From NCBI GenBank assembly GCA_963810555.1, contig CAWENX010000010.1, positions 1 through 64,000 of the forward strand: a stretch of 64,000 nucleotides of DNA, read 5' to 3'. How positions within the stretch are numbered: position 1 is the stretch's first letter; every line of letters begins with the position of its first letter. This stretch comes from G963677325 sp963810555. Lineage in GTDB: Bacteria > Bacteroidota > Bacteroidia > Bacteroidales > Prolixibacteraceae. The position numbers were made by a program, and so were the translations under genes. This document shows, piece after piece, positions 10,476 through 22,808 of this stretch. The notes under the pieces were generated by a model. It searched no databases. It was not told the DNA's origin and saw only the letters and a program-made list of their open reading frames with translations.

Positions 10476-10925
10476 ATGCATAACCTTAATACAAATTTCG
10501 ACAAGTTCTTTAACATTACCAAATCGGTTTTTAAAGATCGCTTAAACGATTCCGGCAACTTATTTTTCTACCCAAACAAACCAAAACTGACAGATTGCGA
10601 GATAATTGCATTGTCCGTTACAGGGGAATCACTCGGCATTGATAGTGAAAATTATTATTGGGGCAAACTCAAATTTGATCATAAAGATGATTTTCCCGGA
10701 TTAATTGACCACAGTAATTTCAATCGACGTCGGAAACATCTTTATCCTTTTATCGAACAACTTAACCAATATCGGGCAGACAGGCTCAATGAATGTGAAG
10801 ATGTCTATTAATTCCATCCCTGTTCCAGTATGCAGGATTGAAAGAGAAAAGCAGAGCAAGATATGTAAAGAGGACTTCGAAACATCACCGGATAAAGTCA
10901 CGTATCGATTCAGATCACTTTGGAT
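10476..10925 (+). pseudogene. IS982-family transposase remnant
   Basis: The first 111 residues (MHNLNTNFDKFFNITKSVFK, then YYWGKLKFDHKDDFPGLIDHSNFNRRRK) match the N-terminus of IS982-family transposases. The frame stops at 10811, and one base away the conserved INSIPVPVCRIEREKQSKIC segment continues in another frame to about 10900. The downstream two thirds, with the rest of the catalytic domain, are missing, so the element is dead. I did not find its terminal repeats. It lies between the LRR gene and the start of the broken SusC1 operon. Confidence 0.7.
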
Positions 10926-11019
10926 TCATATGCCTCCGCACTACTCTCCCATTGCCGGTATTCGATATTGTTATGATTACTATAATGTGGTTAATAAATT
11001 TATTTGTCTTTAATTTATA

Positions 11020-11055
11020 ATTGACGTAAATTAGATTTTTGATTGACGTAAATTA
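11020..11055 (+). promoter_or_regulatory. Two direct copies of ATTGACGTAAATTA upstream of susC1
   Basis: An exact 14-base motif occurs at 11020-11033 and 11042-11055, start to start 22 bases, about two turns of the helix, about 185 bases before the first SusC gene. That arrangement suits a regulator binding on one face of the DNA. It may instead be a leftover of the adjacent IS982 element. No regulator gene is in the window. Confidence 0.35.
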
Positions 11056-11240
11056 AAACATACAATTAATTTGACACCTATCGAGAACAAGATACCTAAA
11101 ACAAAAAAATAAATATAAGCTCTATGAATGAATAAATAGTCAAAAAAAAAATACCGATAAATATTTAAAACCCTAAAACATTCACCGGTAATAATAAATC
11201 ATGCCGTAAGGCAACATGTCAAATTAATACATCCAAAGGT

Positions 11241-14200
11241 ATGCAAAAAAATGCAAGCGTTTTTTCTTTGTACAAACGGAAAAAGTACAAAATTATTCAA
11301 CTAAAGATGAAGCTTATTACCATTTTGTTTTTAGCTGGTACATTGGCCGTTTCGGCCACCTCCTACTCTCGGACAACTAAAATTGACCTTTCTTTCAGGG
11401 ATTCAACTTCAGTTGCAGATATATTGGGATCAATTGAAAAATACAGCGAGTTTTTTTTCATTTATGATGCCGATATAGTAAATGTGAATGAAAAAAGGAC
11501 CATTATGACTAAAGGGGAAAAAATTGAAGTTGTTTTAGATAAGCTTTTTCAGGGGACCAACGTGGGATGGCTTATTGATGACCGGCAGGTCCTGCTGTAT
11601 AATGGGGATGATTTAAAAACACCTGAACTGTCTTTACCAAAGTCCTCTGTTAATATACAACTGCAACAAAAACAGGTTGTAAGAGGTATTGTAACCGATG
11701 AGAACGAAAAACCCATGCCTGGCGTAAACGTGCAGGTAGAAGGAACTATTATTGGTACAATTACTGATATTAATGGGAAATACTCAATAGAAAAACCGAA
11801 TGATAAAGTAATTCTTATCTTTTCTTTCATTGGATATCAAACTAATAGAGTTTCTGCTTCGGGGAAAGTAGCCATCGATATTAAATTGATCCCTGATACT
11901 AAAACTCTGGAGGAAGTAGTAGTCGTGGGATACGGCATCCAGAAAAAAGAGAGTGTTGTCGGTGCTATTACACAGGTGAACAGTGAAAATCTTGTAAAAT
12001 CTGGTGTTGCTTCGGTAACTAATGCTATATCAGGTAAACTTTCAGGGGTTTTAACAATGCAGACAACCGGTCAGCCGGGTTATGCTGTGTCTGAAATTGT
12101 TATACGTGGTCTGTCCAGTTGGAACAGTTCCGCTCCTTTGGTGCTTGGTAGATGGTACTGAACGTGATTTTAAAGACCTGGATCCAAATGAAATTAACAC
12201 GATTTCGGTTTTAAAAGATGCTTCTGCCACGGCAGTTTTTGGGGCAAAAGGAGCAAACGGTGTTATTATTGTTACTACAAAACGTGGTGGATTAGGTAAA
12301 CCCAAACTTTCTTTTGCGGCATCATACGGAATGGAGAGAGCTACCAGGGTGCCCGAACATATCAGTTCTTACACCACTATGTCGATGATGAATGTAGGAC
12401 TTAGAGAACTTTCAAATTTTCAAAGAAATAGTTCCTGATAACATTCTTGAAGAATACCGTAATCCATCTTCCCCCCTGAAGGCCCTTCAATATCCCGATG
12501 TTGACTGGTTTAAAGTTTGCACAAGACCCTTTGCTCCTACAACTACCGCCAACTTAAATTTACAGGGGGGAACAAAATTCGTAAAGTATTTCTCTATGTT
12601 AGGCTTTACTAATCAGGGGAGCTATTTTAAAGGAGTGAAAAACGGATTTCTGAATCCAAATTATTACTTTAACAGGTTAAACTACCGCTCGAATCTTGAT
12701 TTCACATTGTCTAAATACTACAACGTTGTCATTAAATCTGGGAGGTGAAACAGGAATTATAAACCTCCACGCAGTTTATGGTCTCAGCCTTATAAACAGG
12801 ATCAGCAAGGTATCCTGCCTATTTTCCGTTCATGGGTATTGGAGAAGGTGCCCGACACTGATTATCCCGGTGCTAACGGGGATCAGGTTTGCCAGCATTC
12901 TTGGTGACTATTACGCCAACCCTTATACTTCATTCAATAGTGGATCTTTCAACCGATATCCAGACTCGAAGCTGTTTACCGATCTTATTTTAGATCAGAA
13001 ACTCGACTTTTTAATAAAGGGATTATCGTTTAAAGGAAAAGTTTCATTAAGTACTTATTACCATGACTATTCATTAGCCAGCAGTCTACAGTTCAGCCGC
13101 AATACGAGTTGACTATAGCTAAATCGGGGTACCAGCAAATCCCATGGTTCAGAAACTGGTGAGAGAAATGAAACGTACAAAAACAATCCGTTAGCATTGA
13201 TATAGGAAGCCATGCAAGCGATTATTACAAAATATGTATTATGAATGGGCATTAAATTACAGCAATACTTTCGGTAAGCATAACTTCACTGCCATTAGCA
13301 CTTATAAATCGTCAGCAACAAAATATTGTCGTTGACATTTCCATTCTATAACGAAGGTATTGTGGCGGGTAACATATGATTATTCACATAAATATCTTAA
13401 TTGGAAGTTAAATATAGGTTATACCGGTTCTGAGCGTTTTGCTCCGGAAACCGTTTCGGTTTTTTCCCATCGGGTGCAGTCGGATGGGTGATATCTGAAG
13501 AAGAGTTCTTTAAAAATGCCATACCCTGGATGAACAAATTTAAGTTGCGCTATTCGGATGGTTTGGTAGGCAGTGATTATGCGTCCAGCCGATGGCTTTA
13601 TAATAGTGACTATTTTAAAGATGCGCGGGGATATATACGTGAAGATAAAGGAGCAAATATGTCTGCCCAGTGGGAAGAAGCACATAAAAGAGATATCGGA
13701 ATAGAAATAGGTCATGTCTTAAAGACATGTTCACATTGAGTGTTGATTTGTTTGACGAGCAGCGTACCAAAATGTTGTTGACACCTCAGAGCGTAACCTT
13801 CTTAGTCGCAAATATTTCAAGGATCTGAACTTGGGTAGTTTGAAAAAACACGGGATTGAATTGGAAGCTGAGTTTAACAAAACATTGCTAATAGGATTAA
13901 TTATTTTGTCAAAGGGATTTTAGGTTTCAACGAAAACCGTGTTATATTTAAAGACGACCCAATTTATGCACCTGAATACATCAAACAGGCAGGCAAACCT
14001 TTAGGCGGGATGTTAGGCGGGCTATCAAGACGGTATCAGGATATTTTACTTCGATTAATGATATACAACACCGTTCCGGCTCCGATGGTGTTTCGATGTT
14101 AATGTCGGGGACTATAAATATCTCGATTATACCGGCTGATGGAATAATTACCAGCACAGAAGATACACCTATAAAAGGTTCAGACTATCCGCCAGTCACA

Positions 14201-14694
14201 TATTCTCTTTCAAGCGGATTTTCATATAAGGGTTTTGATTTCAATTTATTATTCCAGGGAAATCCGGCAAATATGTTAATTATAGCGCAGGTTATGAGCA
14301 GGAATATTATACTGCGATTGGCGTGTACATAGTTCGGCCATTAGACTATTGGACTCCTACAATCCGGATGCAAATACGCACCATTCATTATACTGTTAAT
14401 AACCCCGCTAACTTTGGCTCTGGGTGGGGACATTGGTATGGTATACAGGTTGATAAAGAAGGAGTGGAGAAATGCAGATTACCTCGATTAAAAGAGATAT
14501 ATGTAGGTTATACCTTTAATCCGGAATTTCTGAAACGGCTAGCAGGTATATCAAGTATGAGCGTTTATGCAACGGGAAATAATCTCTGGACGATAACCAG
14601 GCTAATAGAAGGTGATCCTGAACGAAAAGATTTTAATTCCGGGTTTTATCCTCAGATGACGACTTTGAAGCTCGGTTTGAAGTTTGGTTTTTAA
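11241..14694 (+). pseudogene. SusC-like TonB-dependent receptor 1, with STN domain, broken
   Basis: The first 306 residues are clean: long leader and signal (MKLITILFLAGTLAVSATSYS), an STN domain (about 45-110), a carboxypeptidase-D-like beta domain (VRGIVTDENEKPMPGVNV), a TonB-box region (EEVVVVGYG) and the start of the plug. The reading then jumps frame at about 12150, 12435, 12720 and many later places, while recognisable barrel pieces continue (SATAVFGAKGANGVIIVTTK; LSFSSGFSYKGFDFNLLFQG-like segments) up to a normal SusC end, LKLGLKFGF. SusC proteins import oligosaccharides across the outer membrane with SusD. The STN domain usually implies signalling to an anti-sigma factor, but none is nearby. 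At least eight frame changes argue for a nonfunctional gene or very poor consensus. Confidence 0.82.
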
Positions 14695-14706
14695 TTTTAA
14701 AATTCA

Positions 14707-16554
14707 ATGACAATGAAAAAATATATAATTTTATTTTTAATGTGCCATTGGGGCGAACGTTTTGTTAATTTACCGGTGCCTTAAGAACTATCTGGATAAA
14801 GCCCCTGAAGCCGGGATTAAGTAAGAGCGGTATTTTCAAAGTATGAAAACTTAAAAAGTTCTTCATGGGGTGTACAATAGCAACAAGGAATTACAACTAG
14901 AACATAGTATAAAAAAGGATATCTTTATACGACGAAATTATATAGAGCGGAAGTATGTTTCTACATGGGAAAGTTTGACTGATAACGCCGACGATGGACG
15001 CTCCAAATGTGCCAAATTGTTAAAGCCGGAAACTTCCGGATCATATGGCTAAATTATTGTTAGCCAATCCAGGAAAACCTATTATGAAATCTATGTTCGT
15101 TGTAATTCGGGAATCCAATATGACATTACAAAATATAGGTTTGTTGACAGATGCACAACAGGAAGATATTGATGATCTTATTGCCCAGGCCCATTTCTTA
15201 AGAGCATTTGCCCATTTTGCTTTTTTCAAAGTGGTGGGGGGCAATGCCTTATATTACAAATGTTATCGGACCGATGACCAGTGGGATATTCCGCGATTAT
15301 CGAGACACGAAACGTGTTTAAAAGTTGCAGCTGACATGGACACTGCAATTACCTATTTCGAAAAGGCAGGCAGGATGCGCAGGGATCCCGGTCCTGGACA
15401 AGCTGGGCATCTCAGCAGCCCTGATCAGTTCAGACCCAATGGCGTAGCAGCGAAGGCATTGAAAGCATCGCTTTATTATATGCAGCAAGCCCACTAAATA
15501 ACGAAAATGGGGAACAGGATTGGATGACGCAGCCAAGGCCAACTGGGAAGCAATACAGATTGCCAGCAATACGGATATGACTTATTGTCTGCTGCGCGAT
15601 ATAAAGAAGAATTATGTTGGTGCAAACTACACTAACGAGCAGTTATGGGGCTGGAATGCGGGACATGCTGCTTACAGTTCCATTTGGTTCAGAGATATTG
15701 TTTTGCGGTTATTTAACCGGGTCAAAAACCATTGACAGGGATGGTGAAAGTCCTACACAGAATATTGTTGACAGGTTTGAAACCATGTGGGGCGATCCAC
15801 TCAATACCCAGGCAGACAGGGAAGCTGCTGCCGCTCTTGGGCATTATAATGAACAAGATCCGTATTCAAACAGGGATCCACGCTTTTTATATCAATGTAA
15901 TTTACAATGGGGCTGATTTAAGCGCTGCCGGTTTCGGAACTGCCAAGATTTACCGTGAGAATGTAGGCGGTGAAGAAGTAATGTCCGAGATCTTGACAGA
16001 TCTTACAGGGTGTTACCAATACAGGCTATTATAACAGAAAATACTATGGCGACCAGAGCTTAAAAACCCAATTCGACCTGAATATACATATCCCATAATT
16101 CGCCTGGCAGAACTTTATCTGAACTATGCTGAGGCTGCCAACGAAGCTTATGGACCAAATACCCCAACTCCCGGCGCTACTATGACAGCCGTGCAGGCAA
16201 TCAACGTAGTCAGGGGCAGAATTAATCAACCGGATATACAACTTACAAATAAAGAAGCTTTCAGAGAGAGGAGTAAAAAATGAATTTAATGTGGAATTTA
16301 ACAATCGAAGGAAAATCTTTTTACGATATCCGCCGCTGGATGGATGCACCTGCAAGAATTCAGCTACATTTTATGGTATGGATATTGAAAAAGTTCCTGT
16401 GTCTCCTCAGTATCCCACAGGTTATATATATACCCGTAAAGCTTTGGATCCGACACGACAGTGCGCATGGAAAGATTATATGTATTATTTACCGGTGACA
16501 GTAACAGATACGTACAAGATGAAAAATTTTGCATTCTGTGGCTTGGTAATTTAA
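14707..16554 (+). pseudogene. SusD/RagB-family lipoprotein 1, broken
   Basis: Begins 12 bases after SusC1 with MTMKKYIILFLM, but the lipobox region is already out of frame. Further pieces are characteristic of SusD: IDDLIAQAHFLRAFAHFAFFKVVGG (TPR-type helix region), LRLAELYLNYAEAANEAYG around 16100 in another frame, and the LTIEGKSFYDIRRWMDA motif near the C-terminus. SusD proteins sit on the cell surface and hand glycans to SusC. I count at least seven frame changes in 1.8 kb. Pairing with the gene before it is the standard susCD order. Confidence 0.75.
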
Positions 16555-16572
16555 TCAATATAATAGAAGATT

Positions 16573-19500
16573 ATGAAATTTGTTAAAATATTATTTCAAA
16601 AATACAGGTTATTAGTCGTTCTTATACTTTGTGTTTTTTTAACCAGACCAATATGCGCACAAAATGAACCTGAAGGGAAGTCTATTATTACAAGCGTAAA
16701 TATTAAAGTCGTTGATGATAATGGGGCTTCGATTCCAAACGCTTTAGTGGATGTGGACAAAGGAGCAAAACTTGTTGCAACCGATGAAAATGGCGCATGT
16801 TCATTTATGGCATATCCGGATGATTTTGTAACCGTGTCTGCTACAGGTTATGATAAAAATGTTTCGTTGGTTCAGGACATCATTAACAATAACACGATTA
16901 AGCTATTAGAAATCAAAGCTATATATGACTTCAGATGACAATGTTCCATTTCCTTTTATTACGCTGAAAAAACGTTACATTACAGGAAGTGCAGCTGTAT
17001 TAACAGATAACCAACTGGAAAAATATCCTTCAATCGATCTTCGTAATGCTTTAACAGGACTCGTTCCGGGTTTACAAGTTACTGAAAACAATGGACACCC
17101 GGGTCAAATCAGTCGAAGAGAAAAACGGAACATACCGTATTACTGAAAAAACAGGTGTTTAGCGAGGGGGCGAAGTATGGTCTATATTATCGACAATATC
17201 CCAACTGATATTACTGAAATGCCCCTGGATCCTCAGGAAATTGAGTCGGTCAACAGTAATAAAAGACATTGTTGGAAAAGCAATGTATGGACCAGCGGGT
17301 GCAAACGGTATTATTTAATTAAAACCAAACGTGGAAAAACCAACGAACGTGTTATGAATGTAACGTAGAAGATGGTGTAAGCGTGATAGACCGGATTCCG
17401 GGCTGGACAACAGGGGCTGATTATGCAACTCTCAACAACCTGGCCAGGCTAAATGGCGGTATGGCTCCAAATTATATAGTAATGATGCGATATTCATGAA
17501 TATTCAAAAAATGACCCCTATAACATGTACTATCCAAGTGTTAATTACAGGGATATGATGCTTAAAAATACAAAATCGTTCAGGAGAGCAAATATATCAT
17601 CAAGTGGTGGAAATGATGCTTGTACAATATTCTGCTTATATTGGATACAACGGTGAAGGTGATATCTTTAAAATCGGTTCATGCATCTGACTATAACAGG
17701 ATCAACGCACGTTCGAATATAGATGTGAAAATCAATGAGCTTATTAAAGTATCAGTTTGACATTTATGGTGGTCTTACTTACCGGCGTTCTCCCAATTAT
17801 GGTTATGCTACCAGTGAAAGCAGTAGTCTGACAATGAGTCTGAATTGAATTCAGTTCCGCTATAACTGATATTACCAAATACCCCACCTAACGCTTTTCC
17901 CGTATATGCAAACAACGACCCTTCACTAAAGGACCCATGGTATGGCGTTAGTACGTACTTACACAATAAATCCTATAGGAAATTTATGAGTAACGGGTAT
18001 TATACTGAATCGGGAAGAATGCGGCTAAGCTAACAACTGCCATTGATTATGATATGTCGCATATTATCAAAGGACTTAAGTCAAGGACCGATTTGAGTTT
18101 TAGTGCTGCTCAACGTAATACGCATCGGGAAAGCAGAAAATTACATTGCTTATATTGCTAACTCCTTCAAAAACTGTTAAAACAGGTAATGATACGATCC
18201 TGTTGACAAAATTGCATGATGGCGTATAGTACTCCCGACCTGAGCAATTTGCATGATTATTATTTCAGACGTTATGCGGTTTTATGAAAATTTAAGTTTT
18301 GAGAGGACCTTTGGGATCAATAATATTCAGTCATCATTGACCTATTATCTAACTGAATTGTCAAGAAATGGGATTTACAGAACCACAGAGAAAGGAAACC
18401 GGAATATGGACTGGTTTATATTCACTTACAACGATAAGTATAAGCATACAGGCAGTATTGAATTATGCGGGTACATCTAATTTTGCCAAGGGAAAAGAGC
18501 AGGTTTGTTTCCATCAATTGGTGCCGGTTGGGTAATTTCCGAAGAAAAGTTTATGTCTGATCTGAAATTTGTGAATTATCTTAAATTACGTTCTGAAACA
18601 GGTGTTCTTGGAGTATGAAATTTTTCTACACCATTTTATTTCAGAGATCATGGAGTCTAACAATCTTCCGGATGCAGCTTTCGGCCCTTATCGACAGGAC
18701 AATGGTTCGGTTCCACTACTGAATGTCAATATTTACAGAATCTCGCCGGACAGAACTGGTAATCCTGAACTTACCTATGAGAAAAGGAAAGAGTTTAGTA
18801 TCGGACTGGATGCAGTGATGATTAATAATAAACTGACATTTGAAGTTAGCTATTTCAATAACCTTCGTGATGGACAGATTGTGACCTTATCTAATTCTAT
18901 GCCATATATGGCCGGTATTGGTAATGCATTGCCCTATTTTAACTTCAATAATACCAGATATTTTGGATTAGAGATCGGATCCAGTTTACAGTAAGATCGG
19001 ACAATTCGAATATTCAATTGGAGCAAATGCTACAACCCAGAATTCTAAAATTGAAAAGTATGACGAACCTGCTTACCGGTACGATTATCAAAACTCATGT
19101 GGGGAGACCAACTGACAGCTATTGGGGACAGACTTACCTGGGCAAATTTGGAGAGTGATGCAGAAGCTTTGGAAGTTCCACAACTTTATGATGCTGTGCT
19201 TAAGGAAGGAGACCTTAAAATATAAGGATATGAAGGAGATGGTGTTGTGGATGACAATGACAGGAGTGCGATCGGCCATACTACTCCGCGTCTTGTTTTA
19301 TGCACTTAATGCAAATCTGAAGTATAAGAAATTTCGAGATGACTATTATTGGTACCGGACGTGCATTTTTATGACATTTCTTTGACAAACAAGTATTTCT
19401 GGAATGGTTGGGGTGATAATAATTATTCCAATTTTGTCAAAGACAATGTTGGTGGGGCCTATCCAAGACTAACTTATTATAAAGTGAACAATAACTTCGT

Positions 19501-19745
19501 TGCATCCGATTTCTGGTTGACTAAAGGAGGATTATTTCAAAATTCAGAATATTGAATTAGCTTATACCATGCCGGCAGAAAACTACAGATAATACATTCA
19601 CAGGGAGTTCGTTTATTTGTTAGAGGAGCAAATCTGTTAACAGTATCAAAGTTAAAAGATGTTGATCCTGAATCAATTAATTCAGGTGTTACGGTTTATC
19701 CGTTATATCAGAACGTTCACCGGGGGAATTAAATTAACATTTTAA
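16573..19745 (+). pseudogene. SusC-like TonB-dependent receptor 2, no STN domain, broken
   Basis: Starts 18 bases after the SusD1 end. Signal peptide MKFVKILFQKYRLLVVLILC..AQ, then a carboxypeptidase-D-like domain (NIKVVDDNGASIPNALVDVD), then in a new frame the plug (LEKYPSIDLRNALTGLVPGL). Later barrel pieces are spread over all three frames (RTGNPELTYEKRKEFSIGLD). The true end is TFTGGIKLTF followed by TAA at 19743-19745, the conserved SusC terminus; the frame used by the preceding piece would end 13 bases earlier. Unlike SusC1 it lacks an STN domain. It is probably paired with SusD2. Confidence 0.78.
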
Positions 19746-19748
19746 TCT

Positions 19749-21595
19749 ATGACAATTATGAATTCAAAAATAATATTACTTTTAGGGTTAATACTGTTGA
19801 TATTCGGTTCATGCAAAAAATATCTTGACCCATATCCGAATGGTGATCATTTCAACGGAAGATATCTGGGCATATCAGACTATGTGCAGGGTCTGGTTGG
19901 CCAATGTTACGAATAACATGGTTACAAACTATAATAACAATGAAGGTGCTTATCTTGACGGTGCCACAGACGATGCGGTAATGACAAGTTCAACTTACAA
20001 CTATGCATAAGCTTGGCCACCGGCACTATTACAACAGGTCAGGATCCTTTCCTTACTTACTGGAATCGTGATTACAATCAATAAAGCTGGTTAATTTGTT
20101 TTTGAAAGACAGAGCGGGGTTATAATACTCGATTTCTTGTTGATGCTACATCTGAATGATCTTTTGCGTTACCGTCTTGCAGGGCGAAGCATTTGCTCTT
20201 CGCGCCTGGTTCGAGTGGGATCTTCTCCAGAAATTCGGAGGGAAAGGGATTAATGGACAGATGCTTGGTTTTCCTATTGTAACTGAACCTATAGATATTG
20301 ACTCGGGAAATTAATTAGTCACGTAATACTTACGATGAATGTGTTAACCAGATTATAGCTGATTGCGATTCAGCTTATAAGTACCTTCCTATTGCACACC
20401 GCGACTTTTTAGTTACCGAAATGCAAGTGACAGGACTTAATGCTGGTGGACAATATTGGGGCCGTATGGATGGTATTACAACACGGGCAATAAAAGCAAA
20501 TGGTATATCTGACATGGGCAAGCCCGCGGTTTAACCCTGACCAACGAAATTTCACGTTGGGACTATGCTGCAGTAAATGCAAAAAAAGTTATGGATTTCA
20601 AATTAACAGTAGATAATGTAACTAATTACCGGGTTTAATCCAGTAACTGCAGGTTAACTGGTTCGATCCTAATTTTCCCGGCATTGTATATCGCATCACG
20701 GTATAACGATGCCAATGATGCCATGGAACGAATGTTCTATCCGGGAGGTTTCCAGGGGAATGGGGTAATTAGGCGCTACACAGGAACTTGTTAATGCTTT
20801 CCCGATGGCAAACGGATATCCTATAAATGATCCGGCTAACCGTGGCACTGTATGATCCGGCAAATCCATACCAGGACGTGATCCCAGATTTTACAGCACG
20901 ATTTTTTATAACACTGCACAGGCTAAAAAGAACAATACCGGTGTCCTTATGTACACTTTTGAAAATTGGTCAAACGGTGGTAAAGATGCAGCTGGTATGA
21001 AATCAAATAACAGTCTGACAAACTACCATATTAAAAAATTTGTATTCATGGGATTAAATTGGTCCGATGGAACAGTCAACAGGCAACCTCATTCTAAATT
21101 TTTTATCCGTTGGGATCATATGTGCCTTGCATTTGCCGAAGCAGCGAATCATGTTGTCGGACCTACCGATGTTTCAAAGTATGGTATATCTGCAAGAACT
21201 GCTATTCAGTATATTCGTGCACAGGAAAACTACCTGATGGTGCAAACGGGATTTCTCCGGTTGTTCCTGGTACTCCTGATGCTTACCTTACTGAAGTTGC
21301 TAATGCAGGAGAAACTACCGTTTGATGCACTTGTTAAAAACGAACGAAGGATTGAGACATGTTTCGAAGGAATGAGATTCTTTGATATACGCCGATGGAC
21401 TACCGACCTGACAGAACTTAATAAAGCGGTTCATGGAGCCAGTATCACACAAAATGATGACCTCTCATTTACATATGACTTAATTATGAGGTTGAAGAAC
21501 GTTCTTACTCATCAGCATATCTTCCAATTCCTTACAATGAAGTATTAAGGATGAGCAAACTTGTTCAAAATGAAGGATGGGATGGTTGGAATTAA
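19749..21595 (+). pseudogene. SusD/RagB-family lipoprotein 2, broken
   Basis: Begins MTIMNSKIILLLGLILLIFGSC with lipobox Cys; either ATG (19749 or 19758) is possible, and it directly follows SusC2. Frame is lost near 19850 and repeatedly afterwards. Recognisable pieces are the LRWLxxx-type RALRAWFEWDLLQKFGGKG region around 20190 (read through two frames), RWDHMCLAFAEAANHVVGPTD near 21100, KNERRIETCFEGMRFFDIRRW near 21330, and the end NEVLRMSKLVQNEGWDGWN with TAA at 21593-21595. These are standard SusD signatures for a surface glycan-binding partner of SusC2. Confidence 0.75.
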
Positions 21596-21623
21596 AATTA
21601 TAAATATAATTAAAAACGAAAAT

Positions 21624-22602
21624 ATGAAAAAAATATTGTACTTTACTTATAATTATTAATCAATGGTTTCATGCTATGATGATTATATAAAAGATTTTGA
21701 CTATACTACTGTATACTTTCCATACCAGATAGATGTACGTACATTTGTTGTTGGTGAAGGAATGAAGATAGAGATTGGCGCAGACCTTAGGCGGAGTCAT
21801 GGAAAATACAAGAGACCGCAATGTTGATTTTATTCTTGACAATTCCCTGATAACTCCTGAACAGCTCGCAAATGATGAAAGCCGGAGATACATATATAAA
21901 GAATGCAGTGGCAACTGTTACACACTCTTATTACCTCTTCCGTGCAAATTACTATACATTGAGTAACAGCAGCAGAATGGTGATAAAAGCAGGCCAGCAC
22001 TATGGGTTCAATAGTATTGAAAGTGAACTCGGCAGTTTATTCCTATCCGATGCTGCAACAATAAATGCAACTATGCATCCCGTTATACATTACCGCTGCA
22101 GATGCAGATTCCATTATTGAACCTAAAAGATATACAGTAATAGGAATGAAATATGAGAATATGTTATTTGGTAACTACTGGCATGGTGGTGTTACGATTG
22201 TGAAAGATGCATCAGGAATCACAATACAAACTATTAACTATTACACAACTATTCCGGTACCGGCAAACAAAATTGGGCGCTTGACAACCGTTGCTCCAAA
22301 TGCATTGGCAGATCAATGGATACAGCAATGTTAACTTCCACTAAAGAATGAAATTATACTGACACTCAATGGAACAGATATTAACAGTGAGCAGTGCAAC
22401 CGGATCGACTTTCACCTATCAGCCGAGGGGTCCAGCACATTTAACAGGTCAAAGCTTCTCCAAAACAGGAAGATATACCTGAGCTACAAGTATGTAAATA
22501 CAGCGGGGAATACCTGTTATGCGACCGATACTCTTACCTTCAGGAACAGGATTACGCGACGGTGTTAACGAATGGCAGGATGAAAATCCTTCGCATTATT
22601 AA
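21624..22602 (+). pseudogene. BT_3987-like (DUF1735) surface lipoprotein, broken
   Basis: ATG at 21624, MKKILYFT, then a stop at 21657 in the same frame, immediately followed by SMVSCYDDYIKDFDYTTVYFPYQ, the lipobox and the usual beginning of DUF1735/BT_3987-type proteins found after susD. Other matching pieces are VRTFVVGEGMKIEIGADL, GGVMENTRDRNVDFIL and RMVIKAGQHYGF. The end, EWQDENPSHY with TAA at 22600-22602, is in frame only with the last piece. Family members bind polysaccharide at the cell surface. At least four frame changes are needed. Confidence 0.65.
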
Positions 22603-22624
22603 GATATATTATCTTAAATGAATA

Positions 22625-22669
22625 GAATTCAAAACCAGAGTGAACTTTTTTATTTCTGGTTTTGAATTC
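22625..22669 (+). terminator. Strong hairpin at the end of the SusCD operon
   Basis: A perfect 14-base inverted repeat, GAATTCAAAACCAG at 22625-22638 and CTGGTTTTGAATTC at 22656-22669, with a 17-base T-rich loop. It follows the last stop of the SusC/D operon by 22 bases and precedes the hydrolase genes, as a transcription terminator would. There is no long T run on the far side, so termination efficiency is uncertain. Confidence 0.6.
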
Positions 22670-22808
22670 AGGTCCTTGAAATACAGGAAAAATAAATTAA
22701 CATTATTTGAATAAATAATCATTCTCTTATTCAAAAAAATGGTACTATAAATATATCAGATTATTGTCCTGATCCGCAGATTAAAGAATAAGCTAAAAAT
22801 ATCATCAA

